32,972 nucleotides of DNA, taken from the NCBI GenBank assembly GCA_937892915.1, contig CALBIC010000041.1:1-32972 (forward strand), read 5' to 3'. The position numbers and the translations under genes are program-made. A model generated the notes under the pieces. That model had not been told where the DNA came from. It ran no database searches and was given only the letters and a program-made list of their open reading frames with translations. The DNA comes from UBA5972 sp002430125 (GTDB lineage Bacteria; Pseudomonadota; Alphaproteobacteria; Rhodobacterales; Rhodobacteraceae). The first letter of the stretch is position 1, and each line of letters starts with the position of its first letter. Positions 1 through 7,063 of this stretch are shown in pieces.

Positions 1-48
1 AATCCTTTTCTATTCATCAGTAGAAATCTACATCTGCCGTTGCGAAAC

Positions 49-96
49 AGTGGCTCTTGGGTGTTTGTCGTTTTGACAAACAGCGCAAATGCCACT
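49..96. repeat. Nested inverted repeats upstream of bamA
   Basis: A perfect 8-bp inverted repeat (TGTTTGTC at 62-69, GACAAACA at 75-82, 5-nt loop) is enclosed by a second perfect 6-bp pair (AGTGGC at 49-54, GCCACT at 91-96). There is no T-run after it, so it is not a standard intrinsic terminator. It lies 66 bases ahead of the bamA start, in a 161-base stretch where I see no gene. It could be a protein-binding palindrome, a structured leader of the bamA mRNA or the decayed end of the upstream transcription unit. The pairing is seen directly; any role is inference. Confidence 0.45.
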
Positions 97-161
97 ATTC
101 ACGATGTCAAGAGTCGGCACCTTAGTGGGAGCTGGCCATTATCGAGCGGTGGGATATTGCG

Positions 162-2477
162 ATGAAGAAGCGTTTTGAGTTGCGTCGGTTTGTCTGGACG
201 TTGGCTGTCATCTTTTTATTGGCCGGTTTGGCGACCTCTTTCACGACAAGCCGCAGTTTTGCGCAAGCCCAGTCTTTCGGCCGTGTTGATGTGACAGGCA
301 ATCAACGCATTGAAGCGTCTACAATTCGCAACTTTGTCGGTCTGGACTTGAAAAAACCAGTGTCCCCCGGGCAAATAAACGCAGCCTATCAACGCCTGAT
401 TGCAACCGGATTGTTTGAAGAGGTCAAAGTAATTCCGCGCGGTGGCTCACTTGTGGTCGAAGTGCGCGAATATCCCACAATCAATCGGATCAATTTTGAG
501 GGTAACAAGCGCGTCAAGGACGAAAAGCTAGCCGAAGTAATCGTGTCAAGGCCACGCCACACCTATAGCCCTGCCCAAGCCGAGGCGGATGCCGCTTTGA
601 TCGTCGAGGCATATCGCCAAAGCGGGCGGTTCACAGCCGAGGTTAAGCCCAAGATTATCCGTCGTTCGGACAACCGCGTTGATCTGGCCTTCGAAATCTT
701 CGAAGGCAAGGTGGTTGAGATACAACGCCTCAGCTTTGTCGGGAACCGGCATTTCAGCGACAATCGCTTGCGTAAGGTGCTTGCAACCAAACAAGCGGGC
801 ATTTTTCGGGCCTTTGTAAAGGCGGACGCGTTTGTGGCTGACAGGATTGCATTCGATAGGCAAATCCTGACGGACTATTACTTTGCACGCGGTTTCGTTG
901 ATTTTCAGGTTTTGTCTGTCGCAACCGAAGTGGCACGCGAGCGGGACGGTTTCTTCCTGACCTTCAATGTGCGTGAAGGCCAACAATATCGGGTTGGCAA
1001 AGTTACTACAGTTTCAAAAATCGCCGGAGTTAAAACGGATGCCTATCACAAGGTCGGCAACCTCAGGACAGGCACCGTTTATTCGCCGTCATTGGTGGAA
1101 GTCACTCTTGACCGCATGGAAGCTTTGGCAACCAAAAACGGGCTCAATTTTGTTCGAATCACCCCGGTGATTGTCCAGAACGACAGGAACCTGACCCTTG
1201 ATGTCGAAATGGTCATCGAACCTGGACCGCGAGTATTTGTCGAACGCATAGATATCGAAGGTAATGACACGACACTTGATCGGGTGATCAGGCGCGAATT
1301 TGACACAGTCGAAGGTGACCCGTTTAATCCGCGAGCAATCCGAACTGCAGCACAACGGATCAAGGCGCTGGGGTTCTTTGAAACCGCTGAAGTCACAGCG
1401 CGCGAGGGAACAACCCCGGATCAGGTTGTGGTCGATGTAAACGTGAAGGATAAGCCGACTGGAAGCCTGTCGTTTGGGGTGAATTATGGCGCGTCCGGCG
1501 GCATTGGCGGTGCCGTCAGTTTGTCCGAGAGCAATTTTCTGGGACGAGGCCAGTTCCTGTCAGTCAACCTGACGACCGGAACCAGTTCCGGTGCGATAGG
1601 GCTGTCTTTCGCAGAGCCGCGGCTGCTGGACCGAAACGTCCGATTTGATTTTGATCTTTCACAAACGAAATCCACCCAACAAAACGCTTTTTACGATACG
1701 AATGTTCAGGTGATTTCATCGTCGTTGACGTTCCCGCTCAGCCGCAATGGCAAGCTTTCAGTTGGCTATCGTTACGGCGCAAATACGATTAGCAACGTAA
1801 CCGGGGTCGCATCCAAGATAATTATTAAGGAGGCGGACGCTGGTACAAGAACAGCCGGGTCGATCAATTTTGGATACACTTTCGATAACCGCTCATCCGG
1901 CATACGTCCAACATCGGGGATCATCTTTCGTTTAACCGAAGAATTGGCCGGTTTCGGGGGCGTGTCGAAATATTCGAAAACTTCGCTCTTGATTGGGGCC
2001 CGCACAACCACTTTCAATGAAGACGTAAGCTTTAGCGCCGAACTTGAGGGTGGCATTTTGACCGATGCAAGTGGCGCAAGCCGCATCACCGACCGGTTTC
2101 AGGGCAGCGGTAATATTGTGCGCGGCTTTGCAAACAACGGCATGGGGCCGCGCGATATGGCTGTCACGAATATGGATGCACTTGGCGGCAACATGTATGC
2201 GGTTGCCCGGTTCGAGGCAACTTTCCCGGTCGGCCTGCCAGAGGAATATGGCGTTGCTGGTGGGTTGTTTTTTGACATCGGTTCTGTCTGGAGCTTAAAC
2301 GCGACGACCTTGGCGCTTGCTCCGGATGCGGGCATGCATATCCGCTCGGCGTTGGGCGTTTCGATCTTTTGGGAAACTGCCGTAGGCCCGCTTAGGTTCA
2401 ATTTCACCCGGGCATTAAGTAAACGAAGCTATGACCAGACAGAAAATTTCAGTCTGTCGATCGGCAAAAGGTTCTGA
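162..2477 (+). CDS. bamA: Outer membrane protein assembly factor BamA
   Basis: BamA is the Omp85-family core of the BAM complex that folds and inserts beta-barrel proteins into the outer membrane. The 771-residue product starts with a charged, hydrophobic signal peptide ending near residue 35 (SFAQA). Five POTRA-like repeats follow to about residue 430, each starting with a strand such as VDVTGNQRI, INFEGNKRV, LSFVGNRHF or IDIEGNDTT. The rest is a barrel rich in alternating aromatic residues. The diagnostic VRGF motif of loop 6 is at residues 653-656, and the chain ends in a terminal Phe (SIGKRF) as expected of a beta-signal. Length is typical. GGTGGGA upstream of the ATG serves as ribosome site. 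It heads the skp-fabZ-lpxA-lpxI-lpxB block. Identification is secure. Confidence 0.97.
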   Translation: MKKRFELRRFVWTLAVIFLLAGLATSFTTSRSFAQAQSFGRVDVTGNQRIEASTIRNFVGLDLKKPVSPGQINAAYQRLIATGLFEEVKVIPRGGSLVVEVREYPTINRINFEGNKRVKDEKLAEVIVSRPRHTYSPAQAEADAALIVEAYRQSGRFTAEVKPKIIRRSDNRVDLAFEIFEGKVVEIQRLSFVGNRHFSDNRLRKVLATKQAGIFRAFVKADAFVADRIAFDRQILTDYYFARGFVDFQVLSVATEVARERDGFFLTFNVREGQQYRVGKVTTVSKIAGVKTDAYHKVGNLRTGTVYSPSLVEVTLDRMEALATKNGLNFVRITPVIVQNDRNLTLDVEMVIEPGPRVFVERIDIEGNDTTLDRVIRREFDTVEGDPFNPRAIRTAAQRIKALGFFETAEVTAREGTTPDQVVVDVNVKDKPTGSLSFGVNYGASGGIGGAVSLSESNFLGRGQFLSVNLTTGTSSGAIGLSFAEPRLLDRNVRFDFDLSQTKSTQQNAFYDTNVQVISSSLTFPLSRNGKLSVGYRYGANTISNVTGVASKIIIKEADAGTRTAGSINFGYTFDNRSSGIRPTSGIIFRLTEELAGFGGVSKYSKTSLLIGARTTTFNEDVSFSAELEGGILTDASGASRITDRFQGSGNIVRGFANNGMGPRDMAVTNMDALGGNMYAVARFEATFPVGLPEEYGVAGGLFFDIGSVWSLNATTLALAPDAGMHIRSALGVSIFWETAVGPLRFNFTRALSKRSYDQTENFSLSIGKRF

Positions 2478-2490
2478 TCGGGGGGGCGGA

Positions 2491-3090
2491 ATGATCCCTA
2501 AACTATTCTGGCGAAATATTGTACTGATCGGATTCTTGGCGGTATTTGCCATGCCGGCGTCAGCGCAGGTCATAGGCAGCCAAATTCTGACCCTGGATCA
2601 AGAGCGGTTTTTCAATCAATCTGCATTTGGCAAGCGCGTTTTACAAGAGATCGAGCAAAGATCCGTCACTCTAGCGACGGAAAACCGTAAGATCGAAGCA
2701 GAGCTGACCGCTGAAGAACTGGCTTTGACCGAGCGCCGGAAAACGCTGGTGCCCGCCGAATTCCGTGCATTGGCAGATGCGTTTGACAAGCGGGTCGAGC
2801 TGATCCGCACGGGGCAGGCACAAAAGGCCAATGAATTGAATGTCTGGGCCGAAACCGAACAAAAGCGCTTTGTGGAAATTGCTTATCCGCAATTGCTGGA
2901 ACTTGCCAAAGAATTGGGTGCATTGGTGATAATCGACCAACGCACCACGATAATTACGTCAAGCAAAATTGACGTGACCGAACAGGCGATTTTTCGCGCC
3001 GATCAGGTTATCGGTGACGGTCGTGCTGCGGCAACCGAAACGCTGCCTGACACAACCGCGACTCCGCCTGCGGAACCTGCGAAAGAATAA
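2491..3090 (+). CDS. skp: OmpH/Skp-family periplasmic chaperone
   Basis: Skp (OmpH) is a trimeric periplasmic chaperone that holds unfolded outer membrane proteins on their way to BAM. From the ATG at 2491 the product has 199 residues: a signal peptide ending at ASA (residue 25), a QILTLDQERFFNQSAFGKR segment typical of the family, a long charged helical stretch (about 45-140) that would form the coiled-coil arms, then a LGALVIIDQRTTIITSS segment matching the body domain, and a Thr/Pro/Ala-rich tail. An in-frame upstream start at 2431 would overlap bamA and put 20 polar residues before the signal peptide, so I prefer 2491, which follows a G-rich ribosome site. Position directly behind bamA is the usual one. 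Confidence 0.92.
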   Translation: MIPKLFWRNIVLIGFLAVFAMPASAQVIGSQILTLDQERFFNQSAFGKRVLQEIEQRSVTLATENRKIEAELTAEELALTERRKTLVPAEFRALADAFDKRVELIRTGQAQKANELNVWAETEQKRFVEIAYPQLLELAKELGALVIIDQRTTIITSSKIDVTEQAIFRADQVIGDGRAAATETLPDTTATPPAEPAKE

Positions 3091-3166
3091 TCGCCCACGC
3101 TTGTCACGCCGTCTGACGATTGCTAGTGATGGGGAGCGGTTTCATTAACAGGAAGACAGGCGCATC

Positions 3167-3643
3167 ATGACTGAGCAGAACAGCGACGAAACCATCTCGG
3201 TTGATCTGGCGATGATCCAGCGCATGATCCCGCATCGATATCCGTTTCTGTTCATCGACAAAGTTAAGGGAATCGTCGCTTCTGAACGCGCAGTTGGCAT
3301 TAAGAACGTCACTTTCAACGAGCCGCATTTTCAGGGACATTTCCCGGCGAAACCAATTATGCCGGGTGTCACTGTGATCGAAGCGATGGCGCAAACTGCC
3401 GCCGTGTTGGTTAGCTATACGCTTGATCTGGTGGATAAAAACCCGTTGGTCTATTTCATGACGATGGATAAATGCCGGTTTCGCAATATGGTGGTTCCCG
3501 GTGACGTGCTTGAATTGCATGTGCAGGTCCTGCGCGGGCGTGGCAAGATCTGGAAGTTCTGGGGCGAGGGCAAGGTTAACGGTAAAATTGTGGCTGAGGC
3601 TGAATTTACCGCGATGATCGACCTTCCCAAGGGCGTCCTGTGA
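3167..3643 (+). CDS. fabZ: 3-hydroxyacyl-ACP dehydratase FabZ
   Basis: FabZ dehydrates (3R)-3-hydroxyacyl-ACP to trans-2-enoyl-ACP in fatty acid elongation, and competes with LpxA for hydroxyacyl-ACP. The 158-residue protein has the hot-dog fold signature PHRYPFLFIDKV near residue 22, the catalytic His58 in FQGHFPAKP and the catalytic Glu72 in VIEAMAQ. The 14-residue spacing between them equals that of E. coli H54/E68. It lies 76 bases after skp and 13 bases before lpxA, so the three are probably one transcript. The conserved link to lpxA/lpxB balances phospholipid and lipid A supply. Length and motifs are complete. Confidence 0.97.
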   Translation: MTEQNSDETISVDLAMIQRMIPHRYPFLFIDKVKGIVASERAVGIKNVTFNEPHFQGHFPAKPIMPGVTVIEAMAQTAAVLVSYTLDLVDKNPLVYFMTMDKCRFRNMVVPGDVLELHVQVLRGRGKIWKFWGEGKVNGKIVAEAEFTAMIDLPKGVL

Positions 3644-3656
3644 TCCTGAGCTCATT

Positions 3657-4454
3657 ATGATCGCGAAATCCACCATTATTCACCCAACTGCAATCGTCGA
3701 AGATGGCGCGATCATTGGCGACGACTGCCGGATTGGGGCTTATTGCGTCGTTGGCGCTGACGTTGTTTTGGGGCGCGGTGTTGAACTTCTGAACCACGTT
3801 TCAGTCAGTGGTCTTACTTCGATAGGCGACGGCACCAAGATATGGCCCTTTGCGTCAATTGGCAGTCAGCCGCAGGATCTGAAATTCAGTGGCGAGAAAA
3901 CCCGACTGGAAATTGGCGCCAACAACATGATCCGCGAATATGTTACGATGAACCCCGGAACCGCTGGCGGGGGTGGGCTGACCCGGGTGGGTGACGGCAA
4001 TCTTTTCATGATGATGGTGCATGTTGGTCATGACTGCATGGTTGGCAACAACATCGTGTTCGCCAATTCCGTCGCTTTAGGTGGTCATGCGGTTATCGGC
4101 GACAACGCTGTAATCGGCGGACTTGCAGGCATTCACCAGTTTTGCCGTATCGGGCAGGGGGCGATGATCGGGACCGGTGCGTCGGTCGTAAATGATGTGA
4201 TCCCCTATGGATCTGTCGTGTCGCCGCGGGGCTCGCTGGGTGGATTAAATCTTGTCGGACTGAAACGGCGCGGGGCGGATAAAGACGCGATGAACGGGTT
4301 GCGCGCGGCTTATAAGGTGCTGTTTGGGCAGGAAGGAACACTGATGGAGAGGGCGAACTCACTTAGTGACGATATGCCCGACAACCCGCTTGTGCAGGAC
4401 GTGTTGGAATTCGTTCTTGCGGCCTCCGAGCGGTCAATTTGCACGCCGGATTGA
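3657..4454 (+). CDS. lpxA: UDP-N-acetylglucosamine acyltransferase LpxA
   Basis: LpxA transfers a 3-hydroxyacyl chain from ACP to the 3-OH of UDP-GlcNAc, the first step of lipid A synthesis, in the cytoplasm. The 265-residue protein is built of left-handed beta-helix hexapeptides (for example IIHPTAIVEDGAIIGDDCRIG, with repeated I/V-G-D-N turns to about residue 190) followed by a helical C-terminal domain with GLKRRGADKDAMNGLRAAYK. The catalytic His125 of the family falls exactly at residue 125 in HVGHDC. The chain-length ruler residue cannot be assigned with certainty without alignment. It is two bases upstream of the lpxI start, so translation is probably coupled. Confidence 0.97.
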   Translation: MIAKSTIIHPTAIVEDGAIIGDDCRIGAYCVVGADVVLGRGVELLNHVSVSGLTSIGDGTKIWPFASIGSQPQDLKFSGEKTRLEIGANNMIREYVTMNPGTAGGGGLTRVGDGNLFMMMVHVGHDCMVGNNIVFANSVALGGHAVIGDNAVIGGLAGIHQFCRIGQGAMIGTGASVVNDVIPYGSVVSPRGSLGGLNLVGLKRRGADKDAMNGLRAAYKVLFGQEGTLMERANSLSDDMPDNPLVQDVLEFVLAASERSICTPD

Positions 4455-4456
4455 CG

Positions 4457-5284
4457 ATGAAGCCTGTCGCCATCATAGCCGGGGCGGGTTTGTTACCGGA
4501 GTTACTGGCCAATGAATGCAGACGCTTGGGTCGGGTTTATGTGGTTGTGCAATTTCAAGGGATTGATCTTGACTGGGCAGGCGGTCACCATACCGAGGTG
4601 GCAGAATTTGAAAGACTGGACAGCCTTTTTGATCGGTTAATAAGCGCTGGCTGCACGGCCGTGGTTTTCGCCGGGGCAATGGCACGCCCGCGTGTGGATG
4701 TCACCCGGCTGGATGCCAGTTCAACACGGCTGTTGACGGCAATCAACTCAGGCGACGACACGACTTTACGCGCCGCTGCGGACCTGTTTGAAAGCCACGG
4801 AATTTTGGTTGAAGCGGCGCAAGATACCCTGCCTGACTTGTTGATTGAGGCCGGGGTTTTGGGCCAGATTTCACCCACTGTCGAGGACCTTGACGATATT
4901 GCGCGGGCCGCCGAGATTGCCAGCGCGCTGGGGCGCGTGGATGTCGGGCAAGCCGCGGTTGTGGCGCAAGGTATTTGCCTTGGGGTTGAATCCATTCAAG
5001 GGACGGATGCGCTGTTGCGTTTTGTTATGGAAACAGCCGTGGCTTTCCGGCCCAACCCGATCGCTGCCAAAGGTGTTTTGTTCAAAGCACCGAAGTCCAT
5101 TCAGGATCGGCGGTTTGATTTGCCTGCCATTGGGCCAGATACGGTCAAGGCCGCTGCCAAGGCTGGCCTTGCCGGTATTGCCCTTGCTGCGGGCCAAGCG
5201 ATGATCCTTGATCGCGCGGCCACGGTTGCGGCTGCTGATCAAACAGGACTGTTCATTTATGGTCATGTGGCCAAAGTATCATGA
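4457..5284 (+). CDS. lpxI: UDP-2,3-diacylglucosamine pyrophosphatase LpxI
   Basis: LpxI (formerly DUF1009) hydrolyses UDP-2,3-diacylglucosamine to lipid X and UMP; it replaces the unrelated LpxH in many alphaproteobacteria. The 275-residue product has the N-terminal IIAGAGLLPELLANE segment, AGAMARPRVDV near residue 75, GDDTTLRAAADLFESHG near residue 100, and the C-terminal core with VVAQGICLGVESIQGTDALLR and PKSIQDRRFDLPAIGPDTV, all typical of the family. I choose the ATG at 4457, two bases after the lpxA stop; an in-frame start at 4439 would add six residues and overlap lpxA. The end overlaps lpxB by 4 bases. Its position between lpxA and lpxB fits the pathway order. Confidence 0.93.
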   Translation: MKPVAIIAGAGLLPELLANECRRLGRVYVVVQFQGIDLDWAGGHHTEVAEFERLDSLFDRLISAGCTAVVFAGAMARPRVDVTRLDASSTRLLTAINSGDDTTLRAAADLFESHGILVEAAQDTLPDLLIEAGVLGQISPTVEDLDDIARAAEIASALGRVDVGQAAVVAQGICLGVESIQGTDALLRFVMETAVAFRPNPIAAKGVLFKAPKSIQDRRFDLPAIGPDTVKAAAKAGLAGIALAAGQAMILDRAATVAAADQTGLFIYGHVAKVS

Positions 5285-6468
5285 GTGCTGCACGGCATTT
5301 ATTCCTGATCGCCGGTGAACCATCGGGCGATCGCTTGGGGGCAAGCTTGATGGCGGGCCTCAAACGTCTTGATCCGGATTTGCAATTTCACGGTATCGGC
5401 GGGCATTTGATGCAGGCCCAAGGGCTTCACAGCCTGTTTCCGATGTCAGATTTATCCGTTATGGGGATCGCCGAGGTTCTGCCAAGGCTGCCAAAATTGC
5501 TGCGGCGGGTTCGCGAGGCGGCAACAGCGGCGAGCGATCTGAACCCGGCCGCGTTGATCACCATCGACAGTCCGGATTTCTGTCTGCGGGTGGCTGCGCG
5601 CGCCAAGGTTGCCAATCCGGGTTTGAAAACCATCCACTATGTGGCCCCAACCGTTTGGGCATGGCGGCCTGAACGGGCGGCGAAAATGGCAAAATACATC
5701 GGCCACGTATTGGCGTTATTCCCGTTTGAGCCACCTTTCATGCAGGTCGAGGGTATGGGCTGCGATTTTGTTGGCCATCCGGTTGTGGCTGATCCAGTGG
5801 CCAGTAAGGTCGATATCGGCGATTTTCGGGCAAGTCACGGCATTGCGCAGGACGCGCCGCTTTTGGCGGTTTTGCCCGGGTCGCGCCAAGGTGAAATCAA
5901 CCGTATTGGCCCGGTTTTTGCCGCAGCACTTGAACTGATCCATGCAAAGCGCCCGGATATCCGATTTGTTGTGCCTGCCGCCACGAATGTCGCACAAAAC
6001 CTCAAAGCGATGATTGAAAGCTGGCCGGCAGCGCCGATCCTGCTTGATCCGCGTGCAATGTCTGCCGACGCCGCGGAGGCGCGCAAAAGGGTTGCGTTGG
6101 CGGCCAGTGATCTGGCGTTGGCGGCCTCGGGCACGGTGTCGCTGGAACTTGCGGCGGCGCGTACGCCAATGGTGATTGCTTATAAATTTAACTGGCTGAC
6201 GACGCGCATTCTCAAGCGCAAAGTCAAAGTTGATACCGCCACGTTGGTTAATCTTTTGACAGAAACTCGAACAATTCCTGAGTTTTTGTTCGAGAATTGC
6301 ACGCCAAGCAAAATTGCCGACGCTGTACTTGATTTAATGAACGACGAAAACGCGCGGCTTGCGCAAGTGGCAATAGGCGATCAGGCGATGGTTCTATTGG
6401 GCAAAGGCAGCCAAGATCCGGGTTTGCGGGCGGCCAGGGCGGTGCTTGACGTCATCGCGACGCCATAA
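5281..6468 (+). CDS. lpxB: Lipid-A-disaccharide synthase LpxB
   Basis: LpxB is a GT19 glycosyltransferase that joins lipid X and UDP-2,3-diacylglucosamine into the lipid A disaccharide 1-phosphate at the inner face of the cytoplasmic membrane. The 395-residue protein opens with FLIAGEPSGDRLGASLM, then FHGIGGHLMQAQG, a VMGIAEVLPRL segment, YVAPTVWAWRPERA near residue 121, FVGHPVVAD near residue 162, LAVLPGSRQGEINR near residue 198 and ALAASGTVSLELAAARTPMVIAY near residue 280, the usual block order. The ATG overlaps the lpxI stop (ATGA), indicating translational coupling. It is the last gene of the block; the next gene converges from the other strand. Confidence 0.97.
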   Translation: MSAARHLFLIAGEPSGDRLGASLMAGLKRLDPDLQFHGIGGHLMQAQGLHSLFPMSDLSVMGIAEVLPRLPKLLRRVREAATAASDLNPAALITIDSPDFCLRVAARAKVANPGLKTIHYVAPTVWAWRPERAAKMAKYIGHVLALFPFEPPFMQVEGMGCDFVGHPVVADPVASKVDIGDFRASHGIAQDAPLLAVLPGSRQGEINRIGPVFAAALELIHAKRPDIRFVVPAATNVAQNLKAMIESWPAAPILLDPRAMSADAAEARKRVALAASDLALAASGTVSLELAAARTPMVIAYKFNWLTTRILKRKVKVDTATLVNLLTETRTIPEFLFENCTPSKIADAVLDLMNDENARLAQVAIGDQAMVLLGKGSQDPGLRAARAVLDVIATP

Positions 6469-6502
6469 AGGCCTGTCACATTTGGCGAAAGGCCGCCTGA
6501 CG

Positions 6503-6973
6503 TCATTCCGTAAATGCGGCAACAATTGCGCCGGTTTTTTCAACCAAAAGTTCAGGGGCTATGTCAAACATATGATGCGGGGTGCCAGCGGCCGCCCAGA
6601 TTTGCGGGAAAGCCATTAATCGCGGGTCGATAAAAGCCCGGATGGGGTTCAGATGCCCAATCGGGGCGACGCCACCAATCGCAAAACCAGTTTGCGCGCG
6701 AACGAGATCAGCGTCCGCTTTGCCCAATAATTCGCCCGCCAGCTTTGATGCCGCACTAACATCAACGCGATTGCCGCCGGCCGTTAGAAACAGAATGGCT
6801 TGCATCGACTGTTCACCCCGAAATATCACAGATTTAACGATCTGATCCAAGTCACAGCCAATAGCATCCGCCGCCTGCTGCGCTGTGTTGGTTGGCACGG
6901 TTACGTGCATAATTTTGCAGACCAGCCCCAGTTCAGCCATATGGGCCTGTACGCGTTTCAGACTTTTGCTCAT
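6503..6973 (-). CDS. YbaK/ProX-type aminoacyl-tRNA deacylase
   Basis: Members of the YbaK/EbsC/ProXp family hydrolyse mischarged tRNAs such as Ala-tRNA(Pro) or Cys-tRNA(Pro), acting in trans like the editing domain of prolyl-tRNA synthetase. The 156-residue product shows the family's conserved Lys in DLDQIVKSVIFRG, the substrate-pocket sequence AIGGVAPIGHL and the closing WAAAGTPHHMFDIAPELL. The ATG at 6973 is chosen because a good ribosome site (GAGGGTAAT) lies just before it; a start at 6988 would add MTEGN. It stands alone, convergent with lpxB and divergent from glnE. The family is clear, but the exact substrate (Ala, Cys or another) cannot be read from sequence by eye. Confidence 0.9.
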   Translation of the reverse strand: MSKSLKRVQAHMAELGLVCKIMHVTVPTNTAQQAADAIGCDLDQIVKSVIFRGEQSMQAILFLTAGGNRVDVSAASKLAGELLGKADADLVRAQTGFAIGGVAPIGHLNPIRAFIDPRLMAFPQIWAAAGTPHHMFDIAPELLVEKTGAIVAAFTE

Positions 6974-7063
6974 ATTACCCTCTGTCATTGGCTGTTATCT
7001 GTGCGACGCGTTGACTGCGCAAGCCCTGTTGACGGCGACGCAACGGGGCCGCATCCTTGACGC

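Noticed and set aside
6469..6502. Bidirectional terminator between lpxB and the deacylase gene
   Set aside because: Only GGCC or GGCG 4-bp arms can be paired and no T-run follows on either strand, so it is too weak to list as a terminator.
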